This document shows positions 1 through 64,000 of a stretch of 64,000 nt of DNA, piece after piece. Numbering within the stretch: the stretch's first letter is position 1; each line of letters begins with the position of its first letter. Location of the stretch: contig NC_092803.1 in the NCBI RefSeq assembly GCF_040954645.1, positions 61,742,484 through 61,806,483 of the forward strand, written 5' to 3'. The notes beneath the pieces were generated by a model. That model did not search any database. It saw nothing but the letters and a program-made list of their open reading frames with translations, and was not told where the DNA came from. A program made the translations under genes and the position numbers. This DNA comes from Diabrotica undecimpunctata (lineage: Eukaryota > Arthropoda > Insecta > Coleoptera > Chrysomelidae).

Positions 1-396
1 GTAGTGCGGTACGTGCATGCTAATGACTAGACTTAGGCAAATTAGCAAATTGCATATTTTGCATATAATGCATAAAAAATGCAAAAATGTCAAATTTTGC
101 ATATTTTTATAAAAGTGGGCATAAAGTGCATATAATTTGATAGCATGACAATGCCAATATTTAATTTTGTTTTATATTCACTTGGTATTCAAATTCTTGG
201 TATAGTAACTAATAAAAGACAGCGGCTTATAGTTTTGTCACATTTTTTCCTGGAATTAAGGGTTTGTGTTTGCCAGTTTATGTCTCTAGGTAAAAATTTT
301 TATAAGGTCAGTTTCACTTGGTTTTACTTTTATTGTAAAATTGGAGGCGTAAACAACGTGTATTTTCTAATTGTTAATAATTATTGTGCTTTTAAA

Positions 397-2384
397 ATGC
401 CTAAAATAAGCAATGTTTTAACTTGGATAAAACCTTACAAACAAACCTTACAAAGAGCTATGGATATGGATAAAGTTTATTGCTCATGTTCTGGCAAAAC
501 CGTAAGTACATACTTATTATTTTTTATTTTATTTTAAAAATTTACACGATGGTACAAACAAAGATTTTAAAATTGGTGAATATGTTTAAGAAAAGTACCG
601 ACACAAGTTTCTTTTTTTCAAGCATTTTTTAAACTCCTTGCGATAAAAAATAGGATACCTATTTAAAATTCAAATCATTCAATAGTCTACTAAAAGGTCA
701 AAACAAAAACATATCATATATTGGACTTAATTAATTAAGTGCTTTTAATTTATGCTCACAGTATTTTTTGTTTAAATGTAAACAGAAAAGACCAAGAGCC
801 TTTTGTAAATATTTGGAGGTTCTTCCTTCTTTGCACAGCCATGTCTTGACATTTTCAAGATTATTATACTGATTTTTATTTGATTTAATTTAAATATTTT
901 AATTTTTATGCACAAACGATTCATTTTTAGTTTATTTCTACAATATTAGATTTTAAATTTGGGTACAACTGTAGAACATTTATATTCTTGTTTAGATTTT
1001 ATCTAAAAAAAAATTCAAATAGATCACCATATCAGAACTGCGAAACATTTAGCTAAAAAAATAGGAAAAAAACCAAAAAAAAAAGTTTTCCGGTGAAAAA
1101 TATCAACCTTCAGTGTCCAAGTGCTTTCAGTTAAGTTCCAAAAAACAAACCGAACAAGAAACTTTTAACGAAGACTTGTGTCGTGCATTAGTATCTTCTA
1201 ATATACCACTTTCAAAATTATCTCATGAAAACTTTAGTTCTTTTTTAAAAAATATTGCAAACAAAACATTTCCAGTGAACGAACTCTAAAGAAAAATAAA
1301 GTCAATTTGTTATACTCCTCAGTTATCCATAACATAAAAGCCGAAATAGGTAATATTACTTTTACTTATGTGTGGGCGAGACCACTGACTCGTCAGGAAG
1401 ATACATTGTGCACTTATTGATTGATGTACTGAGCGATGAAACCTTTCCAAAATCGTATTTACTTTCCTGTAAGCAAGTGGAAAAAACCAACGCTCTAACA
1501 ATATCACGGTTTCTACAAGAAGCATTAGCAAACTTTTTTCTTCCTGCTGCTGTGCCTAATGATAAATTATTGCTTATTTTATCTGATCCCTCATCATATA
1601 TGGTAAAAGCAGGACAAAATTTAAAAATATTTTATCCAAACTTAATACATGTCACTTGTTTAGCGCATGGAATAAACAGAGTTGCGGAGGAAGTAAGAAC
1701 AAAATTTCCACTAGTTAACAGTTAAATAGCGGGCATCAAAAAGGTATTCCTGAAATCACCTGTAAGAATACAATGTTACAGAGATATGCTTCCTGCAGTT
1801 CCACTGTCACCGCAACCCATTTTAACACGTTGGGGAACATGGTTGGAAGCAGCTAATTTCTATGCTGATCATTTTGTTAATTAAAAAAAATAATTAACCT
1901 TTTAGCAGATGATAGTTGCCAATCTTTATTGAAAGCTAAGTAAGTATTCCAAAATAACATCCTCTAACTTCAACTGTCATTCATAAAATCAAATTATAGT
2001 TTTGTCCAGAAAACTATAACTTAATTAGAATCCTCCAAATTATCATTGTTAGAGAGTACAGTTTTAATACAAGAATTTGAGTCATGGTGTCAAAACGTTA
2101 AAGGTACTATTGGAAAGAAAAATTTTCAAAAATTTAAAGTTACCATGGAAAAAAATAGTAGTTACTAGGTTCTTTCTAAAGTGGTTCAAGTACCAGCTGG
2201 GACATTTTCCGAACCCCTTAATTTAGAACCATCTAGTATAGTAAATTTGAAAAATGCCCCAGTTACATCAGTTGATGTCAAAAGAAGTTTTTCTATTTAC
2301 AAATTTATGTGTTCAGATAGAAGCCATAAGTTTTTATTGGAAAATTTTGAACATCGGTTGATAATCTATTGTTACCACAATTAA
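397..2384 (+). pseudogene. hAT transposase remnant
   Basis: Three disjoint pieces resemble one insect hAT transposase. 397-537 begins MPKISNVLTW with a Cys pair (possible zinc-binding N-terminus). About 1366-1724 reads ETTDSSGRYIVHLL, then ILSDPSSYMVKAG and HVTCLAHGINRVAEEVR, the catalytic core. 2260-2384 reads SVDVKRSFSIYK, the conserved C-terminal dimerisation block. Stops and frameshifts separate them, so no active protein is expected. Confidence 0.75.
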
Positions 2385-2443
2385 AAGTAATATTTGTATC
2401 CACAAGGAATCTACGTTCCTGTATTTGGCTGTATACCATTAAT

Positions 2444-2869
2444 TAAAAAATTAATTAAAATCCTTTGTAAAAGGTATATATTTAAAAACCCTAACGGGCT
2501 GTGTTAGACAAAACGTTTTCGGAATCCATCATTCCATCATCGGTGTCTAGGAGTACATGAATGAGTTGCTTCCATAAAGTCCTCGTAGACACACCGTCTC
2601 AGGACTTGCAATTTCAACGTGGAGTCATATGTCGCCATGTTACCTAATCCAACGGTAACTTTAACATCCTAATAATTTATAAGATATAATGTCAAACAAA
2701 TGTAACTAATTATTTGTTAACGGGTTTTTACCCATATATTTAGTGGCTACATTCATGTACTCCTAGACACCGATGATGGAATGATGGATTCCGAAAACGT
2801 TTTGTCTAACACAGCCCGTTAGGGTTTTTAAATATATACCTTTTACAAAGGATTTTAATTAATTTTTTA
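2444..2869. repeat. Inverted-repeat element F4, copy 1
   Basis: Two arms of about 117 bp (2444-2560 and 2750-2869) are near-perfect reverse complements and enclose a spacer of about 190 bp. The outer ends read TAAAAAATTAATT. Inside each arm is the block CCGATGATGG...ATTCCGAAAACG, which resembles a hammerhead-ribozyme core (2770-2796 on the + strand). A diverged half copy lies at 52330-52475. It sits within the hAT element at 28-3083, so it either inserted there or was carried along. Confidence 0.8.
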
Positions 2870-3091
2870 TTATTTGTATGTTAAAATAATTGTATATATT
2901 ATGTATTTATATTATTGTAAGTATTTTAGTAAATAAAAAAATATTCTAAATATTGGTTATTACATGCATATTTTATAGATAAATATGCATATTTTGCATA
3001 AAATACTGCATATTTTTGCATAAAATACTGCATATTTATGCGCATATATCATATTTTTTTATTTGCATATTTGCCTAAGTCTACTAATGAC

Positions 3092-4619
3092 CAACTAGTA
3101 AGCGACTGTCAGTCAGTGGGCAGTAGCGTTGCCAGGCCCATAAAATTTATTCCCCAAATTGTGTTTTAAAAGTTGACAGATTTTGAACAGAATTCCCCAG
3201 ATTTATATATTTTAGTTATTGTAAACATACAATATTATTATAAAACAATATTTCATTATTAAAACATAATTGTTATTATGTTTATTTATCATTTCACTTC
3301 CTATTTGAAAATTAACAGCTGTTTTATTTTGAACTTGATTTACTCAGCAACCGATATTCCGCAGTTCGGTCTGCAGTTAAACCTTCTGCGGTCCGGATAC
3401 GGATCGCGGTCCGCCTGTTGCCGACCGTTGCTATAGAGGTTATAATATATATTTCTATAATCCTCTAGAGTTCGTCAGCTCTCTGGGATGTCCCTTAGGC
3501 AACACTTTTTCAGTTAATTAAGTACATTCGTTTACCAAATTCCCATCAGTAAACATGAGCACGTGTTGATATTCGCCGTCTCATTCGTCAAGAGGCTATT
3601 AATTCTAATTTATTACCTTAAGCGAGACAGATTCTCATGTTACAGATCCCAACTTGCCATAATTTTAAATTAAAATTGTATCGTGTTGATTTTTAAGTTA
3701 ATATATTGTGTTATATTTATGTTATAGTTATTGTTAAGTTATTTACTGGTCGTGTTATTTTTTAGAGTTTAGTTTAATTGTGATATAATGATTAAATTTC
3801 AAGAAATTCTTACACTAACAGTTTCAACGAAAATATTTTTAAAAATTATATGATACATAGGTCGTACATCAGTACGACCCTGTTTGGCTTACACGTAGTT
3901 CTATTGACGATTGGGAATTTGTAGAATAAATACGGTATAGACTACTTTACACCTAGAGATTGAGGTGCGCAGTAGTCACATACAGAAAATCTCACCGTAT
4001 GATGAGTCAGTTGTGCTGCCGATGTCTGTTAAACTGCTGCCTGAACAAGATGTGGATGTGCTTGTGTGTTTGTGTATTTTATGTTTGGGTGTGAGCGCAC
4101 ATATGTGTCCTGTTCGATTAACAAATCGACGTTTTAGACTAGGTGAAAAGCTCGGGTTCGTTTGGAAAAATATTCCCACGAGATTTTTTTACATAATTCC
4201 TTTCACTTCTTTCAACCCCTGAATAAGGTTCAAATTTCGGCTATACGAAAAGTAGTCCTAATATATTTAAACATTTTTTTTTATTGTAAAACTCAATTTT
4301 TTTGTCCTAGATAAATTCTTATTAGGTTATTCAGATTATTATCCGAAATATAAAAATGTAATTAATATAATATATCGAAATAAATAATATAAAATATCTT
4401 ACATTTTTTAAAAGTTGTTTTTGAATTATAAACATTTTAAAACTGAAAAAACAAAAAATTATCATTTTCAATGCTCAAAAATAGGCTAATTTTTTTTAAT
4501 GACCAGTTTTAGAAAAAATATGCTGTCTGTACAGCCATTTCGTTATTCTACATCTCTCACCTCTTTTTTAATTTTACTTTTCATTATGTTTCCATAGAGT
4601 CTTGAGAGTGAATTTATGA
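3092..4619. other. Non-coding stretch without recognised element
   Basis: AT-rich sequence with short chance ORFs only. One GC-richer island (about 3350-3440) stands out, and short ORFs at 3965-4222 have no recognisable domain. The unplaced 5' untranslated exon and promoter of the synthase could lie here or outside the window; nothing in the sequence settles this. Confidence 0.5.
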
Positions 4620-5574
4620 TATTTAACCCCCTGTAGTTTGAACAATTTTTTTATCTCCTTTTTTATAGATTTTGTTAATATGTGCTTTTGCCCACTTCGG
4701 TGGAAAGTTTATGTCTTTTATAGAATAAGGTAAACACATACACCAGTAACACCCGCAATATTGTGGGCTGTGTTTTAATAGTTCGTTTGGTATACCTTGT
4801 GGTCCGCATGCTTTTCGATTTTTTAGATTCTGTACTGCATATTCGACTTCCTGTACTGTTATTTCACCGTCTTCATCGTATTTCACTTCATGTGTTGTTG
4901 TAATGGTGTTTGTGAATTTCGATCTTGTTTTAGTCAGAAGTTGTGTGTAATGTTCGATCCAAGATCTTTCTTCTACTAAATTTATTCTACTCACTTCTTT
5001 TTGTTTGTTCTCAGGTTTTTTACCATTTTTTATACTTCTCTTGATCTTGATGACCCTATATATTTGTTGAGCTCTTCGCATTTACTTTTCCAGGAAACAT
5101 TTTTTGCTTCAGTTATTAGATGTTTTACTTTTCTGTTTGATCTTGTGTATGTTCGTCTATCATCAGGGTCATTTGTTTGCAGCCCCTTCTGATGTGTATG
5201 TTTCTTGTTGTGTACTGCATTAGCTATATCATTTATCCACCACATATCGGTGCTTCATCGGCTTATATATCCATAAGCTGCTTATCGGCTTTATTTATTA
5301 TCTCCTGGTAGGTATTCTGGGTTGAACAGTAGATCAGGTTTGTTAATTTTTGGCGTAACTTATATAAAAATGATGTTTAGTCATTTTGCAGTGCATTAAT
5401 ATTGCACTTGCATTTTCAGTGGTTTTGATTGTGCTGGTTGGTTATCATTTCGATGTAGCGGTTGAGGTCGATACTGTAAATAACATTTTGATCTTACCAT
5501 ATAGTGGTCATTCCCGCACTCCGGTTCTCTTACACCGGTCTCTTACAACAGTCTTACATCGTTGACTTGTATGT

Positions 5575-5838
5575 GTGTTTGTTGTTTTCTGATAACATAA
5601 TCTATTATTAACTTAGTGTTTCTCGTTGGTTGGATCTAGGTATACTTATGTATATTTTTATGATGGTAGAATCCATTTAGAATTTTCGGAGAACATTTAA
5701 TCCAGTTCTTCTGTTCCCATAATTGGAATAAATGTTCCCCATTTTCATTTATTTTTGCATCTCCCTATTTACCTACCACTTTCTCAATATATTTTTCTTT
5801 TGTCCAAGAAGAAGATAAATACAATCTCTCTACAATCC
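5575..5838. repeat. Direct repeat, left copy, flanking a Jockey fragment
   Basis: 5575-5808 matches 7013-7245 with few differences, and the next 30 bases (5809-5838, GAAGATAAATACAATCTCTC...) match 7414-7448. In the right copy about 166 bp of LINE endonuclease sequence separates the two blocks; in the left copy it is missing. This is far too long for a normal LINE target duplication. Confidence 0.8.
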
Positions 5839-7012
5839 ATTTTTTTTATTAACATTTAAGATTTTTACAATCTGTTTTGCAGTGAAAACAATAAGTAAAA
5901 TTTTTTGTCTTTACATGACAGAGAGATGTAAGGTCCAGTGACCAAATCATCACGACACAAATTGGCTTGTTTACCGGTAGGATGCGCACATACACTGATA
6001 CGCGAGCACTAGAAGCAGCACTGATCACAATAGCTGGGTGCTGTTGAAGGCGTAACTCCCACTGCTGTAGGCTCTGTCAGGATCGGTGAGGTAGGTCCAA
6101 CGGGTCATGTCGCTTCAATCTCTTCGCTTGTTGGTTGTTGAGAAGATTGTGTGCCAGGGTATTAGGATGCACCCGCAACCTGTTTTGATATTGTTCAGAA
6201 GATTTTTTGCACTCTTCAGAGACTGTTAGTACCTGAAGATCTCTATGTATTGCATTATTCTGGATATACCAAGGTACATTAGCGATTGTTCTCAGAGTTT
6301 TGGATTGGAATCTTTGTATTATCATAATATTAGATTTGCTAGCTGAACCCCAGAGCTCTGAGCCATATGTCCAAATGGGTTTTATTATTGTATTGTATAT
6401 CAGCAGCTTGTTGTCAATCGATAGGTGAGAGTTTTTTCCCAACATCCAGTAAAGTTTTCTGTATAAAATTCCCAATTAAAGCCTTTTCGTCCATATATGT
6501 TTGGTCCAAGTTAGACGTTTGTCAAGGTCCTAAGTATTTTACGTCATGCTTTTGGGGCAAAGGATGTCCATTGAGGTTAACTTGTGGACATGTACCTCTT
6601 CTTAGAGTGAATGTAATTTGTGTGGATTTTGAGGGGTTTACTCTAATTCTCCAGAGTTTAAGCCATCCATTTGTTTTGTTCAGATGTAGTTACAGTCTCT
6701 CTGATGCTATTATTGGGTTGCTATGAGAGGCCAAGAAAGCAGTATCATCTGCGAATGTTGCAAGCGTTATGTTATTGTTTATTGGCAAGTCAGCCGTATA
6801 TATCAGGTACAGAATCGGTCCGAGCACACTACCCTGAGGTACACCAGATAGGATGGGGTAGAGTTTTGTATAGGCTTCACTATATTTTACCAGATATCTC
6901 CTTTCTGTAAGGTATGATTGAAGAAGTTTAAAGTAAGGGTAAGGTAAATTTTTCTTTAATTTGTACAGAAGTCCTGTATGCCACACCTTGTCAAAAGCTT
7001 GAGAGGCGTCTG
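5839..7012 (-). mobile_element. Jockey-clade LINE, 3' part of ORF2, decayed
   Basis: On the minus strand, 6986-6690 reads VWHTGLLYKLKK, SGVPQGSVLGPILYLIYTAD and TFADDTAFLA (RT motifs B and C with ADD). 6475-6077 reads YRKLYWMLGKNSHLSIDNK, KPIWTYGSELWGSASKSN and RTIANVPWYI, the Jockey post-RT thumb region. The two pieces need a frameshift between them. The 5' half is missing. A similar but longer Jockey lies at 33050-35745. Confidence 0.8.
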
Positions 7013-7448
7013 TATGTTGTTTTCTGATAACATAATCTATTATTGACTTAGTGTTTCTCGTTGGTTGGATCCAGGTATACTTATGTATATTTTTATGATG
7101 GTAGAATCCATTTAGAATTTTCGGAGAACATTTAATCCAATTCTGCTCTTCCCATAATTGGAATAAATGTTCCCCATTTTCATTTATTTTTGCATCTCCC
7201 TATTTACCTACCACTTTCTCAATATATTTTTCTTCTGTCCAAGCAATAAACTCTTCCAACAGTACAATTTGCGGCTATTTATATTATCAATGAGTTCTGA
7301 TAAGGTTTCGTAGAATGAAAAATGAAAAATGTATAAATATTATATTTTGATTAACTGACGATTTTTCTTGATATCATATACTCACTCATATCAATCAGAC
7401 CTAGATGATACATCGTATGAAGATAAATACAATCTCTCTAGAATCCAT
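7013..7448. repeat. Direct repeat, right copy, flanking a Jockey fragment
   Basis: Partner of 5575-5838. It contains the same two blocks in the same order but with an extra internal piece (7246-7413). It reads as uninterrupted LINE endonuclease sequence on the minus strand, so it is the more ancestral arrangement. Confidence 0.8.
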
Positions 7449-7607
7449 ATAAAGGTATAAAAAATTGTTTTAAAATATTACCATTTCACACACTACTGTT
7501 GTTGTTTATAAAATGGGTTTTAGTAAAAATATCCTCTAATTTTTTAAACTATCAGACAATTTTTCCATGTGTCATATTTACCAGATATATTACAGACTAG
7601 ATTCGCT

Positions 7608-9655
7608 TTTTGCGGGGTTAACCCGTCAGATAATTTGTTATTAACAATTTAATTGTTTAAATAATTGTATCGGCTAAACTATTGAATATATTTAATTTTA
7701 TCAAAATAAAAATTGTTCTTAAAAAAAATTAACAAAATGGCGTTTGGTATACTTTGATCCAATTGTTCGAACCGGAGTTATAACAAATTTGGTCAAAAAC
7801 AATTGCAAAATAGGCATTCGATGGGGCTTTCCAAGTATAACTTTATGCGTTTTAACTTTCAAAACATTCTTATTTTAACCCCTTAACGCCCGAACTTACA
7901 AAAAATAAATACAAAAAATTAAAATCTACTAACGTTATTAAAAATGGCCAAATCAAGAAGTTCTAGTAATGAAAAAATGTTCATAAAAACATGTTATTTG
8001 GATATTTTAGGGGGATTGATGCACATTTGATACTATCGTCATTAAAGCTTTGAATTTATTTATTAAAATACATACTTTTTTTTGAATATTGTTGTTATTT
8101 AGTTTTATCTCTGTTAATTATTTTGTATGAAGTTGTTTAAAACAATTTGAATTTTTATTTAGACATAGATTCACATTACACTTTTCACAAGCCACATTGG
8201 TTTGGCCTCTACCATTTGGTTTATTGCATCTTTGTTTTGCATATTTGATGACAAGCCAATAAGAAACTTCATCTGTTCTAATATTTTGCCAAAGAAAAAG
8301 TGAAGTTGGACCCTCCTTTTTCTTTTTTTATAATCGTTTTGTAACGATCCAGTAGATGGTTGACCTCTTTTGCGAATACCTATATCTTTTCCCTCCCAAC
8401 ATAACGATTCTGCTATTTTAGTGTGGAATTTGAGCAGGTCCATTTGTTGCTTTTTTCCACTCCCAAATAATTACAGTCACGATGGTATAGGAGTCAAGCA
8501 TTGACAATAGCAAGATCCATAAAGTGGAAAATTAATCGATGGTGCTACTAGACCAAATATGGATTCTGTAGTAAGCAATTAGACTGTCCAATATGTCGAC
8601 TCCTCCCATAAAAGAATTATAAACTGGTATAATTTTTGGGTAGCAAATTTCAACATAAGCTTTTAATTTTCGGTTCCATCTTTTTATGGTAGGTGTAGGC
8701 AGAGCATGAGATAAAGTGCTGGCTAATGTAACACCCCTATTATTAAACCACTGTAAAGCTCGTATATTCGTATTTTATATAGTAGTTTCGTTTTCTTTTT
8801 AGCTTCCTCCGCCTCTTTTCTTCAATATGTCATCTGTTAGCACTTCCAAACCAGAAAATCTATTTACTTGAATTGTCCCCAAACCTTGTTTAGAAAGTTC
8901 CACTAGAAGTTTTAAAGACGAAGACCAATTATTAAAATAAATTATGTGATTTACATTTTTTTCGTAAGGTTTGTACTAATTTCAAAACAATATTTGTACT
9001 AGATCCTCAGTCTACAAAATCTAGATGTTTATCAATTTTACCAGTATATATGTGTTAAAAGCATGTTCAAGTCTATTACTATCACAAATTATGAATATTT
9101 TGTAACCCCATTTATATGGATTATTGGGAAGATATTGCTTCAAATCTAATTGTCCCTAGAACGGAACCATCTGCTCGTCAATACTGAGCATTTGCTCTTA
9201 AGGAATCTGTAAGAAGGATTCTAATAGTTTGTTTATTAGTGGTCTAATTTTATTTAATTTATTACGATTTTCATCAGTATGTTCAGGTGCTTTAGAATTA
9301 TCATCTAGATAAAGTTGCTTTTCTATTTCTTTTCACCTATCCCTACTCATTACATCTGTAACCTAAATTACTCGACATTCATGTGCCCAAAAAATGCGAG
9401 ACCTTGAAAGACCAAATACAGACATATGTAAATAGTAATTCCAAAAACTCTTCTAGTTCAGACTGTGTCAACCTTAGTGATTTATTAGGATTTTGTTGAG
9501 TTGCAAATAAGATACTTTGTTCAACTCATTTTGGGACAATTAAATATCTCTAATAGTTTAGAAGATACAATCATTTAAATGATTAAATTGTTAATAACAA
9601 ATCATCTGACGAATTTTTAATCTGGTACCCTCGAAAAATCGAATCTACGCACCAA
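7608..9655 (-). mobile_element. piggyBac-type DNA transposon, decayed
   Basis: TTAA sites at 7618-7621 and 9617-9620 border inverted ends: CCCGTCAGATAATTTGTTAT on the left and its imperfect complement on the right. TTAA duplication is diagnostic for piggyBac. Similar inverted words (TAGATTCG.TTTTT) also lie just outside the TTAA sites. Between them the minus strand encodes transposase fragments. Confidence 0.7.
8150..9540 (-). pseudogene. piggyBac transposase remnant
   Basis: Minus-strand fragments in order: SIDEQMVPF and KQYLPNNPYKWGYKIF (catalytic core, including one of the conserved Asp residues), YFNNWSSSLKLLVELSKQGL with IQVNRFSG, and at 8443-8171 MDLLKFHTKIAESLCWEGKD followed by RKRGQPSTGS, the C-terminal linker. 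The usual C-terminal Cys-rich domain is not seen. Many stops and frame changes. Confidence 0.7.
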
Positions 9656-9744
9656 AAAACATAAAAAAATTCAATGTACCAAGGACACATAAAAGTGCAT
9701 ACTAAACACTCCACAGGCGGCTAGAGTAACAATATTTCAACGTA

Positions 9745-9920
9745 CCTAATTACTATTTAAATGGGAATAAGCCACAATTAAAGGTTAAAGTAAGTTTATT
9801 GACGTTTTAATTTCCGAAGTAAAAATTGAAACTTCAATAAACTTACTTTAACCTTTAATTGTGGCTTATTCCCATTTTAATGGTAATTACTTTAAAATGC
9901 CATAAGAAAATAGCTTTAGA
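9745..9920. repeat. Foldback element F3, copy 1
   Basis: Long palindrome with arms starting TAATTACTATTTAAATGGG and carrying CCACAATTAAAGGTTAAAGT with its reverse complement. It is bracketed by ACAATATTTCAACGTA at 9729-9744 and 9921-9936, a target duplication of 11-16 bp (the edge is ambiguous because copies of this family also end in ACAATAT). Other copies are at 31048-31258 and 49735-49870. Confidence 0.75.
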
Positions 9921-10149
9921 ACAATATTTCAACGTATCTATTCTATGCTAACGTATCTGCAACTGTTCAGTTTAAATAAATGAAAACTTTCGGCAAATCT
10001 TTAATTAACATTAAATGCAACAAACAATGTGTGGTAATTATTTTCATCTGATATTTTGTCCCATATACTAAATAATTCAAATAAAGACATCAACCAGTTG
10101 ATACTTTTAGCTTAGTACAGTTTTAACGTATTGTGGACTTTTTCAGATC

Positions 10150-63386
<53,237 letters not shown>

Positions 63387-64000
63387 GTAATAATTTAGTT
63401 AGTTTATTATTTACTCCGAGTAATATAATCCTCATATCGCTTGTTCAGAGCAACATCGGCGCAAGACTACATTATTAAAATGCTGGAAAATTATGCTGAA
63501 AATATTTTTAAACGAAAGTAAACAAGTACAAGTTTAAGTGAATATTCTTGAAACTAAAATAACTTTTTTAATGGTAAATTTGTTTCTCCAATATTTTTTA
63601 AATAGTTTCTAAGTCGGTTTGAATTGGTCTACAATAGTAACATTAAAAAAAATTTAAAAAAAGGTTTAGGTATATAATTTTATTGTCATTAAATGATACA
63701 AACTACTCAAAATAATAAAAAATTACTAAAACACTACTCAGAATTACTAAAAAGTAACATTTGTTTTTTTGGAACACCTTTAAAAAATTAACGAAAACAT
63801 TCACAATTCAAAACTAGCCATTAAAAATAGGTTCGTAATATTTGGGAATTATATTAGTTGATAATAAATTGTCTAGGTCCCTTTCCTTATTTTCAGAGAT
63901 CGGAATTTTTGAAATGTATGCATGTTTTTTTCTAACATCTTCTACATTTCTTGTTCCTGACACTCTGTCTACTTTTTACTCTTATAGCATAGGTCTGATT
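63387..64000. other. Start of intron 10 of the FAS gene
   Basis: Begins with the donor GTAATA. AT-rich with no coding similarity. 63930-63985 (CATCTTCTACATTTCTTG, CACTCTGTCTAC) might be the start of a minus-strand LINE fragment, but too little is visible. Confidence 0.5.

Larger units (their letters stand above)
28..3083 (+). mobile_element. hAT-type DNA transposon, end to end but decayed
   Basis: The left end reads TAGACTTAGGCAAAT and the right end is its inverted complement, followed by the same 8 bases CTAATGAC on each side (20-27 and 3084-3091). An 8-bp target duplication is the hallmark of hAT elements. Inside lie remains of a hAT transposase on the + strand. The subterminal zones are rich in TGCATATTT-like words on both sides. 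A separate inverted repeat (F4, 2444-2869) lies near the right end. Confidence 0.85.
4620..7450 (-). mobile_element. Non-LTR retrotransposon (LINE), endonuclease and RT N-terminus, decayed, interrupted
   Basis: Read on the minus strand, 7450 to 7013 and 5808 to about 5470 encode the C-terminal half of an APE-type endonuclease (HKNIHKYTWIQPTN, IDYVI, HYMV). 5245-5030 and 5081-4623 encode the segment between endonuclease and RT (NDPDDRRTYTR, KCEELNKYIG) and the RT start (NLKNRKACGPQGIPNELL, PPKWAKAHINKIYKKGD). Frameshifts occur near 5080 and 5250. A Jockey fragment (5839-7012) splits it. RTE-like or a relative; the clade is not certain. Confidence 0.7.

Overview
This window is AT-rich eukaryotic nuclear DNA, most probably from an insect and plausibly a beetle. 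The reasons are one intron-rich gene and a dense, many-times-nested set of transposable elements typical of large insect genomes: RTE-like, Jockey and R4-like LINEs, Penelope-like elements, hAT, piggyBac, pogo/Tigger and mariner-type transposons, an LTR retrotransposon and long (TA)n runs. The species assignment is inference.

The only host gene I can support is the 5' part of an animal-type (type I) fatty acid synthase on the + strand. Ten coding exons run from an ATG at 10150 to a donor after 63386, and the gene leaves the window. Every exon joins its neighbour in phase across GT-AG introns, giving 1067 codons plus one base. They cover the ketosynthase (KS), the malonyl/acetyl transferase (MAT) and most of the dehydratase (DH). 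The KS Cys166-His298-His336 triad, the MAT Ser584-His686 pair with Arg609, and DH His875 and Asp1027 are all present, so the gene looks functional. It differs from the usual sequence in the MAT nucleophile motif (GHSQG) and in a lost DH YGP motif. A splice acceptor directly before the ATG implies an upstream non-coding first exon, which I could not place.

Layout. 1-10146 is upstream of the first coding exon: a hAT element (28-3083, 8-bp target duplication), a LINE with a Jockey fragment inside it (4620-7450), a decayed piggyBac (about 7608-9655) and a foldback repeat. Intron 1 holds a very young LTR retrotransposon (10570-16665) that sits in a (TA)n run and carries gag and a protease frame but no pol. 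Intron 2 holds LINE, hAT and Tc1-like scraps. Intron 3 (11.5 kb) holds R4-like LINE remains, a foldback inside a foldback with an RTE-like LINE in it, and a pogo transposon with a PHD finger. Intron 4 holds a second copy of the main foldback family with a Jockey element inside. Introns 5 to 9 hold further RTE-like LINEs, a DUF7869-like remnant, two Penelope-like elements, mariner/Tigger remnants, a GAATCGATTATC-type minisatellite and (TA)n runs.

The most interesting signal is a group of non-autonomous inverted-repeat elements (called here F1, F2 and F4) whose arms carry a type I hammerhead-ribozyme-like core. In F1 two diverged copies keep the fold through compensatory base changes. A related motif lies at the 3' end of a Penelope-like element in the same window, so these may be Penelope-derived parasites. 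The names F1 to F4 are mine, used only for cross-reference.
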